NCBI GenBank assembly: GCA_022796475.1
Contig: JAAWIS010000019.1
Location: forward strand, 1 to 48,850
Direction: 5' to 3'
Length of the DNA: 48,850 nucleotides
From: Lachnospiraceae bacterium
GTDB taxonomy: Bacteria > Bacillota > Clostridia > Lachnospirales > Lachnospiraceae
The notes beneath the pieces are model-generated. The model was not told the DNA's origin, made no database searches, and saw nothing but the letters and a program-made list of their open reading frames with translations. Numbering within the stretch: the stretch's first letter is position 1; each line of letters opens with the position of its first letter. This document shows positions 41,500-48,850 of this stretch, in pieces. The position numbers were made by a program, and so were the translations under genes.

Positions 41500-41513
41500 A
41501 GAACATTTGTTCG
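41500..41513. promoter_or_regulatory. LexA box 4
   Basis: AGAACATTTGTTCG, one mismatch to CGAAC-N4-GTTCG, just downstream of the predicted transcription start of the YneA-like gene. Confidence 0.75.
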
Positions 41514-41578
41514 CAACATGTTTTCGGATCAGTGTGTATTGTAGATAATTGCTGTTATGTCGGCTAGGAGGTAGGGGT

Positions 41579-42082
41579 ATGGAAGGAACTGCAATAGAGT
41601 ATGCTATGGAAGTTATTTTGAAGAAAGAGATGAGGGCAGAAGAGCAGCGCTGCCAGCGAAGACAGCAGGTCTATGCACGAATTGTTTTGACCATTGCCAT
41701 AATTTTGCTGCTTGGTCTTTCTATTAAAAATTTGATGCTGATTCATGTTTTCGCCAATGAAGCCACAGCAGCAGTATGGGCATCAGGAAAACAAGATACA
41801 GAGCTTTCTGGAATAGAAAATCAGTCAGATGAAATTTCAGCAATAATACCACAAAGCAAATCGGGGGATACTGATTCAGCAGTAATGTCTGTTTTTTCAC
41901 AACCGCATTATACCAGCATTTTGATTGAAAATGGAGATAGTTTGTGGAGTATCGCTTCCCGATATGCCTCCATGACTCATATGGATGTTCGGGAATATGT
42001 GGAAGAGCTGAAGCGAATCAATCGTCTGACTACCGATCGAATCCATGCCGGGCATTATCTAATTGTAGTGTACTATGAGTAG
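41579..42082 (+). CDS. YneA-like SOS-induced LysM membrane protein
   Basis: This 167-residue protein has a charged cytoplasmic N-terminus, one membrane helix (about residues 33-58, ARIVLTIAIILLLGLSIKNLMLI), a Ser/Thr-rich linker and a C-terminal LysM domain (about 113-165, SILIENGDSLWSIASRYAS... AGHYLIVVYYE). Divergence from lexA, LexA boxes over its promoter and this architecture are the hallmarks of YneA, which delays division after DNA damage. The N-terminal tail is longer than in B. subtilis YneA (about 105 residues in total). The ATG at 41579 follows AGGAGGTAGGGG. Confidence 0.82.
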   Translation: MEGTAIEYAMEVILKKEMRAEEQRCQRRQQVYARIVLTIAIILLLGLSIKNLMLIHVFANEATAAVWASGKQDTELSGIENQSDEISAIIPQSKSGDTDSAVMSVFSQPHYTSILIENGDSLWSIASRYASMTHMDVREYVEELKRINRLTTDRIHAGHYLIVVYYE

Positions 42083-42187
42083 GAATTAATATGATAGTTG
42101 TTACATAAATTCATTATTGATATTTCATATATAGAAAATAGTTTACATAAAATAGTTATGTTAATTCGAAAGAAAAGAAAATTATAT

Positions 42188-42258
42188 ACTGCCGTATTCG
42201 ATTTTTTAACAGTTTTGTCATATATAAAGGCTGCAGCCGAAAAATCCAATACAGCAGT
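42188..42258. repeat. 19-bp imperfect inverted repeat
   Basis: ACTGCCGTATTCGATTTTT (42188-42206) and AAAAATCCAATACAGCAGT (42240-42258) pair at 17 of 19 positions around a 33-base loop. It lies in the gap between the YneA-like gene and the convergent PH-domain gene. It may be a bidirectional terminator, since the stem has A/T tracts, or a small palindromic element. Confidence 0.55.
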
Positions 42259-42303
42259 TGTCAGAATGCAGAAACATAGTTCAATTTCAGTTTTAATTTG
42301 CTT

Positions 42304-42732
42304 CTAATCTGTTTCTTCAGAATCACAGATTCCGTTATCATCAAAGTCGTGGTGATGAATATTGCCGCCTGTTCCATAAAATTCTTTTCCTACTACATTG
42401 CGATTTAGACGGCTTTCTTCTACCAGTTCTGACAGCATGGTACGAATTTTTTTGGGATTTACAATATTTTGGAGTATGATTTCAGGGGAACTGTCTACAG
42501 TTGCTTTTATTATAATATCACCAGTATTAAATAATTTTCCGGCCAGCGACTGGTGCATGGTGATATCTACGATGCGATAAAGCAGGGTTTCATCCAATGT
42601 GGTATGAAGCAGACCGGATTCCAGCATCAACCGATCATTTTGGATATAATACTTTGTAAATGACCAGGGAAACCACATAAAGTGTTTTCTGTCTTTCCAT
42701 AGTATATCCTGAGTTTGATTTTTATTTCTCAT
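42304..42732 (-). CDS. Bacterial PH-domain protein with EF-hand-like tail
   Basis: This 142-residue protein matches the bacterial PH (bPH2/YdbS-like) pattern: WFPWSFTKYYIQNDRLMLESGLLHTTLDETLLYRIVDITMHQSLAGKLFNTGDIIIKA at about residues 19-76, then a helix (NPKKIRTMLSELVEESRL). No membrane helix is evident. The C-terminal tail reads HHHDFDDNGICDSEETD and fits a 12-residue EF-hand loop (D1, D3, N5, G6, D9, E12). A His triplet precedes it. Function unknown. AGGAGG lies upstream on the minus strand. Confidence 0.75.
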   Translation of the reverse strand: MRNKNQTQDILWKDRKHFMWFPWSFTKYYIQNDRLMLESGLLHTTLDETLLYRIVDITMHQSLAGKLFNTGDIIIKATVDSSPEIILQNIVNPKKIRTMLSELVEESRLNRNVVGKEFYGTGGNIHHHDFDDNGICDSEETD

Positions 42733-42786
42733 TATGTAAGCCTCCTAATTTTTATTAACAATGAACATAATCGTTCAAATGTGGTT

Positions 42787-43839
42787 TTATTCTTCTCGCA
42801 GGCGAACCACATTTCTGGCGCTTCTCCGCCGTTCATCTTCCATAGCAGCATAGTGCTTTTTTGTTGTATTGACATCGGAGTGCCCTAATACATCCGCAAC
42901 AAGATAAATATCTCCAGTTTCACGGTATAAGTTGGTGCCATAGGTACTTCTTAATTTATGAGGTGTAATTCTTTTTAAGGGAGTTACTGTTCGGGCATAT
43001 TTTTTAACCAGATTTTCAACACTTCGCACAGATATCCGTTTGTTTTGAAGAGAAAGAAAGAAAGCATCTTCATGCCCCAATTCCGGAACTATGCTTTTTC
43101 TCTGTTCCAGATAGTCCTTTAAAGCATATTCTACCTCGGTTCCAAAATAAACCGTGACTTCTTTTCCGCCTTTTCGATGAATTTGAATGCCGCCATTTTT
43201 AAAATCGATATCTTGAATATTTAATCCGATACATTCTGATACACGAATCCCGGTTCCAAGCAGGAGAGTAAGAAGCGCCAAATCGCGAATCTTGGTTTTC
43301 GCGTGATATGATTTTTGCTTTTCTGTCAAATGTTCGCCCTGTTCAACTGCATCTAAAAGAAGCGCTACTTCATCAATATCCAGGCGGATGATTTCTTTGT
43401 CATGAATTTTTGGAAGCTGTACTAGGGCAGGAGGGTTGGTTTTAAGCTCTTCCAGGCGGAAAAAATAATTATAAAAACTTTTCAGTGAACAAATTTTCCG
43501 CATAATCCCTCGTTCTTTATTAATAATTTCCTGGTTTTTTTCGTTGAACCGATATTTCAGATATTCCATATATTCTTCAATATCTACAGAACGGAGTTCA
43601 TCTAATTGCTCCAATTTAATTTGCCTTAAATCTTGCTTATAAAAAGCGGGGTGTTCCTGAATTAAAAATTCAAAAAACACTTTTAAATCAAATGCATAAG
43701 CAATCCTGGTTCTGGATGAAGTTCTTGGCTCAATTCCACGGAAAAATTGAGAACAGAAGGGTGGAAGTGCCTGAATCAATTGGCGCAAATGAAGAACATT
43801 ATTTCTGTCAATTTGTTCGTGGTATGGTAAATTGCTCAT
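42787..43839 (-). CDS. Tyrosine site-specific recombinase (XerC/D/S-like)
   Basis: This 350-residue protein is a tyrosine recombinase with an N-terminal SAM-like core-binding domain (about 30-155) and a catalytic domain. Active-site residues are R199 (GTGIRVSEC), H294-x-x-R297 (HKLRS), the His in LGHSDVNTT and the nucleophile Y330 (HYAAM). I start at 43839 (AAAGGA upstream); earlier starts overlap ttcA. The long N-terminal half (about 170 residues) resembles single-recombinase XerS/XerH-type proteins more than XerC. It could resolve chromosome dimers or be an orphan. No attachment site or prophage gene is nearby. Confidence 0.85.
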   Translation of the reverse strand: MSNLPYHEQIDRNNVLHLRQLIQALPPFCSQFFRGIEPRTSSRTRIAYAFDLKVFFEFLIQEHPAFYKQDLRQIKLEQLDELRSVDIEEYMEYLKYRFNEKNQEIINKERGIMRKICSLKSFYNYFFRLEELKTNPPALVQLPKIHDKEIIRLDIDEVALLLDAVEQGEHLTEKQKSYHAKTKIRDLALLTLLLGTGIRVSECIGLNIQDIDFKNGGIQIHRKGGKEVTVYFGTEVEYALKDYLEQRKSIVPELGHEDAFFLSLQNKRISVRSVENLVKKYARTVTPLKRITPHKLRSTYGTNLYRETGDIYLVADVLGHSDVNTTKKHYAAMEDERRRSARNVVRLREE

Positions 43840-43925
43840 AGATTTTCCTTTCATTCTGATAGATTTGCAGTGTATCAGCGTGTGTTTGCATTGTATTTGT
43901 GAAACAAGGCACAGGAATCCCAAGC

Positions 43926-44663
43926 CTAAGGCAGCTTCATTGAATTCGGATCCGGCCATCCTTTTATGTTTCCGTCAATAATAGCCCGGAACATGCGATT
44001 TTTTGCACCAGGGTTTTCAAATTCCAATTGCTTTGATAATTTTTTAACATATTCACGTTTCGTATGACCATCCACAGGACATGGATTTTTACATACAGGA
44101 AGCTGGTATTTGTTACGAAAACCGATTACTTCAGCTTCTGTTACAAAAATCAGCGGACGAATCAGTGTCAAATCCATGCGGTCAAGATAAGTACAGGGAG
44201 AAAACGAATAAAACCGTCCCTCATATAACATAGACAACAACATGGTTTCAATTACATCATCGCGGTGGTGTGCATATGCAATTTTATTGCAGCCCATTTC
44301 TTTTGCAGCGCGATTAAGCGCCCCTTTGCGCATTTTCGCACATAATGAACATGGGTTTGATTCATTTCTGGATTCAAAAAGAATCGGGCCTATGTTGGTA
44401 GAAATGATCTGATAAGGAACGGAAAAATTATGGCAAAGAGATCTTATTGGCTCTAAATCCATATTTCCAAAACCTAAATCAACTGTAATTGCAGAGATTT
44501 TAAAATGGTTTGGATAAAAATTCCTTAGGTTCCCAAGGGCGTAAAGCAAAGTTAAACTGTCTTTACCGCCAGAAATGCCAAGTGCAATATGATCATTTTG
44601 TGCAATCATATGATATGCATCAATGGCTTGCCGAGTTAAGCTGAGTAAACGTTGAAGTTTCAT
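43926..44663 (-). CDS. ttcA: TtcA-like tRNA thiolation enzyme
   Basis: This 245-residue PP-loop ATPase is of the TtcA/TtuA group, which thiolates tRNA bases (2-thiocytidine-32 in the case of TtcA). The pyrophosphatase loop is SGGKDS (residues 31-36). The cluster-binding Cys pair is CSLC (C105, C108), with candidate third ligands C191 and C195 in PVCKNPCPVDG. It lies upstream of the recombinase gene on the same strand with an 86-base gap. The exact tRNA target is inferred from family only. Confidence 0.85.
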   Translation of the reverse strand: MKLQRLLSLTRQAIDAYHMIAQNDHIALGISGGKDSLTLLYALGNLRNFYPNHFKISAITVDLGFGNMDLEPIRSLCHNFSVPYQIISTNIGPILFESRNESNPCSLCAKMRKGALNRAAKEMGCNKIAYAHHRDDVIETMLLSMLYEGRFYSFSPCTYLDRMDLTLIRPLIFVTEAEVIGFRNKYQLPVCKNPCPVDGHTKREYVKKLSKQLEFENPGAKNRMFRAIIDGNIKGWPDPNSMKLP

Positions 44664-44817
44664 AAATAAAGTCCGTTAATAAGTGATGATATGATGCCAG
44701 GGTTAAAAGGTTATATAGTTAATATATAAGTAAAGCAGTGCAAAAAAGCCTATAACTATTCGTTAAAGTATTCTTTCGCGCATAGTTGAATATCAGTTCC
44801 TGCTGCTATTATATAAC

Positions 44818-44876
44818 GGAAAACCAAAAACCACAAGACTTCTTAATCAATTCTGTACCGTGGTTTTTGGTTTTCT
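44818..44876 (-). terminator. Terminator of the LCP gene
   Basis: GGAAAACCAAAAACCAC and GTGGTTTTTGGTTTTC form a 16-bp perfect stem with a 25-base loop. It is T-rich on the minus strand toward its end and lies downstream of the LCP gene on that strand. Confidence 0.55.
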
Positions 44877-44918
44877 GCTTTAAGTTTTTCTGTTTTAAAT
44901 GTTTCTTGTTTCTTTTTT

Positions 44919-45002
44919 GAATCAATAGATTTCTTTTTCTTTTAATAATTAATTATTATTTTTTCTTTCAATAATTAATTATTAACAATTAACTATTGAT
45001 TC
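44919..45002. repeat. AT-rich inverted repeat with duplicated palindromes
   Basis: GAATCAATAG (44919-44928) and CTATTGATTC (44993-45002) enclose two identical 14-bp palindromes, AATAATTAATTATT, at 44944-44957 and 44970-44983. It lies just past the LCP stop codon. Function unknown. Confidence 0.6.
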
Positions 45003-45010
45003 AAATTTAT

Positions 45011-46798
45011 TTATTCAAAACCTGGTCCGTAAGCTTCTGTAGTGGTTTCTGCCGGCTTTGTATAGTCGGTGGAAACGGTTGGATTTACGGATCCGGGGCC
45101 TTGATGTATTTGATCGTCAGACAATGTAGGTTCTTTGTCAATTATTGTAGATGATGGTTCAGAAATTCCATTACTTTCTTCAATCGTTGTAATTTCTCCA
45201 GTTGTTTCCTTTGTATTCCCGTCATCTTGTTTGTCTTGTTCCGTTTCCGAAGGAATGGATTCTGCAGAAGTTTCCGATTCATCAGATGCTTCTGTTGGTT
45301 CTAAATCAACTGCTGCTCCATTTTCCGGTTCCTTCTCTTCTGCCTGAGCAGTATGGTCTGAAGGAGGATCTGGATTTGGGGAAGGATTGTTCGTTGTACC
45401 AGATAAGTTTTTATCAGGGCCTGTTACCTTTCCTTCTTCGTAAATACCAGTCCGCTCACTGATTTTGCTGCTGATAGATTTAACTGATGCAGATGGCTGG
45501 AAATTTTCTGTATCAAACAAGAATTGATGTAAAATTACCACATTTGATTCTAATGTCATGGGAATTACGCAGTCTAACTTCCCGATATCTGCTGTAGTTT
45601 TGGCAAATGGAAACCCTCCGCTTTGTCCCAGATGGTATCGCTTTACATCTTTTGCCAGAGGGATGACATCTTCTATTCCAATGCTGGTAGAAATTTCCGG
45701 TATCACAGTTCCAACAATCGTGCTTAATGTTTGGAAATCAGCTTCTTTTGCTTTCTCCATAGCCAGGGAAACCACTTTTCTCTGGCGCTCTGTCCGGTTG
45801 AAATCAGTATCCATTAACCGCAGACGGCTGTAGGCTACAGCTTGGACACCATCTAAGTGATTCCAGCCTGCATGTTCCAGATGTGTGGAATAGATGCCAG
45901 TGGATTCTACGGTTGCTGTAATAAATGAATTAATATAACGGAATTCGCTGTCCGTAATTTCCAGATCAATTCCTCCTAAAATATTAATTGCGTCAGCTAC
46001 CGCTTTCCAGTTAAATGTAGCATAGTCATCTACCTGAATATCAAAGTTTCTCTTTAATGTTTCAACTGCCTGCTCATGGCCGCCTTTAAGATAAGCTTCA
46101 TTAATTTTATGAAATTCGCCATCAGCATTTATTTGTACATATGTATCACGAAATATAGAAACCAGGCGGATTTCTCCTGTTTTTTTATTTATGCTTGCAA
46201 TCATCTGCACATCCGCTAATGTACCTTTTTCCAGTTTATTATTATCACGGGCATCCACTCCAAAAACAGCAATATTCCAGTATCCATCCCGATCTTTCAT
46301 CCAGCGCTTTCCATATAAAACAGCGCTTATCAGAAGAATTCCTAAAAGCAGAATTTTAAATCCATGACGCTTTTTTCGTACCTTTGTTATTCGAACGGAA
46401 GATCGAACAGAAGAATGCCGTTTTTGCTTTGCTGCCTGCTGAGAATGAGCGGTTTGGGAATAAATCTGCTTTTCCTGTCTGCTGTGTTCCGGCCTTTGGA
46501 AGCGTTTATTTGGGTAGTTCGTATTATTATATGCCATATTTCGGTATTGTTTTGGCTTGCGGGTTAAATCATTATCCTGCTGCACATCAAAAAATTGGAA
46601 ATCTGGATCAAACTCCTGGCTGATGTAACTGTCCTCTTCTGCTTCATCTTCTAAATCGTAATATTGTGTTCGGCGGCTGTGATTAGTGGTTCTTTGTGTG
46701 TACTGCTCTTTTTTGTGTCTTCGGGCCCTCATACGATCTAACTCATCGCCGTAATCATCATAATTACCATGTTTATCATTAAATCCATTTTTTAACAT
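45011..46798 (-). CDS. LytR-CpsA-Psr (LCP) family cell-wall ligase
   Basis: LCP proteins attach wall teichoic acids or capsular glycans to peptidoglycan. The 595-residue product has a long polar cytoplasmic N-terminus (about 1-145), one membrane helix (about 147-164, GFKILLLGILLISAVLYG) and the LCP domain (about 172-425) with FGVDARDNN, SIFRDTYVQ and YSRLRLMDTDFNRTERQRKV, where the Arg and Asp residues bind the polyprenyl-pyrophosphate substrate. A C-terminal tail of about 140 residues is rich in Glu, Ser, Thr and Pro. Both disordered extensions are longer than usual. TGAGG precedes the ATG. Confidence 0.92.
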   Translation of the reverse strand: MLKNGFNDKHGNYDDYGDELDRMRARRHKKEQYTQRTTNHSRRTQYYDLEDEAEEDSYISQEFDPDFQFFDVQQDNDLTRKPKQYRNMAYNNTNYPNKRFQRPEHSRQEKQIYSQTAHSQQAAKQKRHSSVRSSVRITKVRKKRHGFKILLLGILLISAVLYGKRWMKDRDGYWNIAVFGVDARDNNKLEKGTLADVQMIASINKKTGEIRLVSIFRDTYVQINADGEFHKINEAYLKGGHEQAVETLKRNFDIQVDDYATFNWKAVADAINILGGIDLEITDSEFRYINSFITATVESTGIYSTHLEHAGWNHLDGVQAVAYSRLRLMDTDFNRTERQRKVVSLAMEKAKEADFQTLSTIVGTVIPEISTSIGIEDVIPLAKDVKRYHLGQSGGFPFAKTTADIGKLDCVIPMTLESNVVILHQFLFDTENFQPSASVKSISSKISERTGIYEEGKVTGPDKNLSGTTNNPSPNPDPPSDHTAQAEEKEPENGAAVDLEPTEASDESETSAESIPSETEQDKQDDGNTKETTGEITTIEESNGISEPSSTIIDKEPTLSDDQIHQGPGSVNPTVSTDYTKPAETTTEAYGPGFE

Positions 46799-46867
46799 AG
46801 CATAACCTCATTATAGATATACTTGCTGCAAAGATAGTATGTTTTTGCATGTTGTGGTTTTATATGA

Positions 46868-46883
46868 TGTGAATTTGTTCACA
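46868..46883. promoter_or_regulatory. CRP/FNR-like palindrome upstream of the LCP gene
   Basis: TGTGAATTTGTTCACA fits TGTGA-N6-TCACA exactly, the consensus of CRP-type regulators. It lies about 70 bases upstream of the LCP start. No such regulator is encoded here, so the factor is unknown, and symmetry alone could be chance. Confidence 0.35.
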
Positions 46884-46977
46884 CATCTTTCACACATTTT
46901 CCGATATAGTATATCATATTATATTTTTAAAAAACAGAGAAGAATCATTAATAAACATTAAATTATCTTTAAGAAAG

Positions 46978-47006
46978 TTGACCTTCAGACTGACCTGGGA
47001 TATAAT
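46978..47006 (+). promoter_or_regulatory. glmS promoter
   Basis: TTGACC (46978-46983), 17 bases, TATAAT (47001-47006). Nearly ideal sigma-A promoter, starting transcription about 40 bases before the ribozyme cleavage site. Confidence 0.8.
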
Positions 47007-47044
47007 GGGAGAAATCTGTGCACAATTTAGGAGGGGCAGATTAA

Positions 47045-47240
47045 GAAAGAAGCGCCATGCACCGGTTTTTGCAGCGTGAACAGTCTTCTGTATTTCAAAA
47101 GACTTTAAAAACCGGTTAACGAGGTGGAGAGAGAATCGAAATTATTCGGCGGATGCTCTCCCGTGCTGCTTTGGGCATGTGATCCTTGCTGAAAATATGC
47201 AGGCAACTGCAAAACAAAAGGCAGGGAATCAAAGCAAGAA
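47045..47240 (+). ncRNA. glmS ribozyme/riboswitch
   Basis: The glmS leader contains AGCGCC at 47051-47056, ACCGG/CCGGT pairing and the core AACGAGGTGGAGAG... ATCGAAATTATTCGGCGGATG... CTCCCG (47118-47163), which are the conserved parts of the glucosamine-6-phosphate-activated self-cleaving ribozyme. Cleavage is expected between A47051 and G47052. When GlcN6P is high, the mRNA is cut and degraded, so glmS is turned down. The 3' limit (P3/P4 region) is approximate. Confidence 0.93.
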
Positions 47241-47305
47241 AATTGAAAAAATGAAAGAAAGAATGAAAGAACAGTGAAAGTAAAACAAAAAGGAGAATGA
47301 ATATT

Positions 47306-48850
47306 ATGTGCGGGATTATTGGATATACTGGGCCTTTGGAGGCAAAAAAGCTGTTAATTCAAGGACTTGCTGGTTTGGAATACCGTGGATATGACAGTGC
47401 GGGAGTTGCTTTTTTTAATACGAATTCCCAGATTCAACTAATAAAACAGGTAGGCAAAGTGGCGGCCTTAAAGGAAGCTTGCCAACTGGCCTCAAATGAT
47501 ACCCACTCCCATTGCGGTATTGGCCATACCAGATGGGCTACCCATGGAGGGGTAACAAATGCCAATGCCCATCCTCATCAAGCAGGAAGCGTTACTTTGA
47601 TTCATAATGGAATTATTGAAAACTATCATCAATTAACAGAGGAATTTCGCCTTCAGGAAAAATTAGTTTCTCAGACTGACAGCGAAGTGGCAGCCTGGGT
47701 TTTAGACCATTATTATCATAACGATCCGTTTACTGCAATCAAGGCAATGGTAAAAAAGCTGGAAGGATCCTATGGATTTTGCATTATGTTTTCAAACCGG
47801 CCTGGAGAGATTTATGCGATTCGAAGCGTAAGCCCGCTTGTTGCGGCATATACCCACTCCGGAGCTGTGATTGCATCAGATTTAACAGCATTAATTCCGT
47901 ATACACAAAATTATTTTGTAGTCCCGGAAGGCGAAATTGTCCGGCTAACGCCGTATAAGGTTCAGACCTATTCATTGGATACGTTTGAAAAAACTCAGCC
48001 GGAACAAATGACGGTTAACTGGAATATGGATGCTGCAATGAAAAATGGATTTCCCCATTTTATGCTGAAAGAAATCCATGAACAGCCGGAAGCTATGAAA
48101 CAGACTATATTGCCAAGATTAAGCAAAGGGTTACCAGACTTTACAGATGATGCCATTTCTGATGATGCATTCCTCTCCTGCTCTCAGATTCATATTATTG
48201 CATGTGGAACCGCTATGCATGCAGGAATGGTTGCAAAAACCATCATAGAGCCACTCCTTCGCATTCCGGTATCAGTTACAATTGCATCGGAGTTTCGTTA
48301 TCAGCAGCCGTTGATTGATGAAAAAACTTTAGTGATCGTAATTTCCCAGTCTGGTGAAACGATTGACACATTAGCAGCCATGAGGCTTGCTCAAAGTTAC
48401 GGTTCCAAAACCCTTGCTATTGTTAATGTGAAAGGTTCTACGATAGCAAGAGAAAGTGGATGGGTACTATACACTCATGCTGGCCCTGAGATCGCTGTAG
48501 CCAGTACGAAAGCATATTCAGTTCAATTGGCAGCACTTTACCTGATTACATGCCGTATGGCTCTGGTACGCAAGATTTATACAGCGGATCAGGCAAGGGA
48601 ATTCCTGGCTGAATTTCTAGATGTAATTCCAGCTATGGAATCTGTGATCCAAAAAAAGGAAGAAATGAAATCAGTAGTCACCCATATTATCAACAGTCCG
48701 GATGCTTTTTTTATCGGAAGGGGGCTGGACTATGCCTTTTCGCTGGAAGGGGCATTAAAGCTGAAAGAGATTTCCTATATCCATGCAGAAGCATATGCAG
48801 CCGGTGAATTAAAGCATGGAACAATTGCCTTGATTTCTGAACAAGTTCCC
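47306..48850 (+). CDS. glmS: Glutamine-fructose-6-phosphate aminotransferase (truncated by window edge)
   Basis: GlmS makes glucosamine-6-phosphate from fructose-6-phosphate and glutamine, the first step to UDP-GlcNAc for the cell wall. 515 of about 610 codons lie in the window. The N-terminal glutaminase begins MCGIIGYTG, with Cys2 as the nucleophile after Met removal, and shows RGYDSAG and HTRWATHG. The SIS isomerase domains follow, with ACGTAMHAG and SQSGETIDT. AAAGGAG precedes the ATG. It is controlled by the glmS ribozyme just upstream. Confidence 0.97.
   Translation, partial: MCGIIGYTGPLEAKKLLIQGLAGLEYRGYDSAGVAFFNTNSQIQLIKQVGKVAALKEACQLASNDTHSHCGIGHTRWATHGGVTNANAHPHQAGSVTLIHNGIIENYHQLTEEFRLQEKLVSQTDSEVAAWVLDHYYHNDPFTAIKAMVKKLEGSYGFCIMFSNRPGEIYAIRSVSPLVAAYTHSGAVIASDLTALIPYTQNYFVVPEGEIVRLTPYKVQTYSLDTFEKTQPEQMTVNWNMDAAMKNGFPHFMLKEIHEQPEAMKQTILPRLSKGLPDFTDDAISDDAFLSCSQIHIIACGTAMHAGMVAKTIIEPLLRIPVSVTIASEFRYQQPLIDEKTLVIVISQSGETIDTLAAMRLAQSYGSKTLAIVNVKGSTIARESGWVLYTHAGPEIAVASTKAYSVQLAALYLITCRMALVRKIYTADQAREFLAEFLDVIPAMESVIQKKEEMKSVVTHIINSPDAFFIGRGLDYAFSLEGALKLKEISYIHAEAYAAGELKHGTIALISEQVP

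Larger units (their letters stand above)
44664..45010. other. Non-coding gap between ttcA and the LCP gene
   Basis: No gene is seen. It holds a strong hairpin (44818-44876) and an AT-rich inverted-repeat block (44919-45002), listed separately. The rest is AT-rich sequence that includes upstream DNA of ttcA, without a clear promoter. Confidence 0.6.

Noticed and set aside
42098-42307. 69-codon open frame after the YneA-like gene
   Set aside because: It has no ribosome site, crosses a long inverted repeat and has no recognisable domain.
42787-43839. Tyrosine recombinase as sign of a prophage or integrative element
   Set aside because: No phage or conjugation genes, attachment repeats or tRNA gene are near; the neighbours are housekeeping genes, so a Xer-type or orphan role is more likely.
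1-48850. Search by eye for tRNA and rRNA genes
   Set aside because: No tRNA-like cloverleaf with a conserved TTCGA-type arm or rRNA sequence was seen in the gaps; without a scan this is not absolute.

Overview
The window looks like a piece of chromosome from a low-to-medium G+C anaerobic Firmicute, most likely a member of the Lachnospiraceae (Clostridia). This is inferred from gene content and order (miaB-mutS-mutL-miaA, radC-mreCD-PBP2-minCDE-rodA-mgsA, rplU-prp-rpmA-obgE-yhbY-nadD-yqeK-rsfS, lexA with a divergent LysM gene), from AGGAGG-type ribosome binding sites, from an L27 with a cleavable N-terminal extension, and from a glmS ribozyme. No rRNA or tRNA gene was seen.

Region 1 (1-1260) is accessory. 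A probable CRISPR leader and four identical 33-bp repeats of subtype I-C style are followed, after 14 bases of a fourth spacer, by a scrambled IS3-family element. The leader-distal end of the array is gone. Region 2 (1277-9890) is a catabolic and transport island: a GntR/FCD repressor divergent from a complete TRAP transporter (DctP, DctQ, DctM), three tandem copies of a structured 128-bp repeat, an enolase-superfamily dehydratase/racemase-like protein with an altered catalytic dyad, a CoA-acylating aldehyde dehydrogenase of the methylmalonate-semialdehyde type, and a MATE exporter. Together they suggest uptake and oxidation of an unidentified sugar acid or dicarboxylate.

Region 3 (9990-18890) carries tRNA modification and mismatch repair: miaB, mutS, mutL, miaA and a PLP-dependent methionine gamma-lyase/aluminium-resistance family protein, followed by a multi-hairpin intergenic element. 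Region 4 (18889-29090) is the cell shape and division block: DUF4321 protein, radC, mreC, mreD, a long class B PBP, minC, minD, minE, rodA, mgsA, a D,D-carboxypeptidase lipoprotein and a small P-loop protein. Region 5 (29228-34814) holds a HlyD-like membrane protein, the YggS-family PLP protein, sepF, aroB, lspA and an RluA-family pseudouridine synthase.

Region 6 (34815-40367) has a cytidylate-kinase-like protein and the ribosome/GTPase operon preceded by a probable L21 leader; a fourth, inverted copy of the 128-bp repeat sits between rpmA and obgE. Region 7 (40368-42303) is an SOS module: lexA and a divergent membrane LysM protein (YneA-like) share an intergenic region with four LexA boxes. 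Region 8 (42304-48850) contains a PH-domain protein with an EF-hand-like tail, a tyrosine recombinase, a TtcA-like tRNA thiolase, an LCP cell-wall ligase and, downstream of a glmS ribozyme, the first 515 codons of glmS, cut by the window edge.

The least explained DNA is non-coding: the 128-bp structured repeat family, the 18.6-18.8 kb hairpin cluster, a small family of elements ending in GGACAGTACACTAG, and AT-rich inverted repeats at 42.2 and 44.9 kb.
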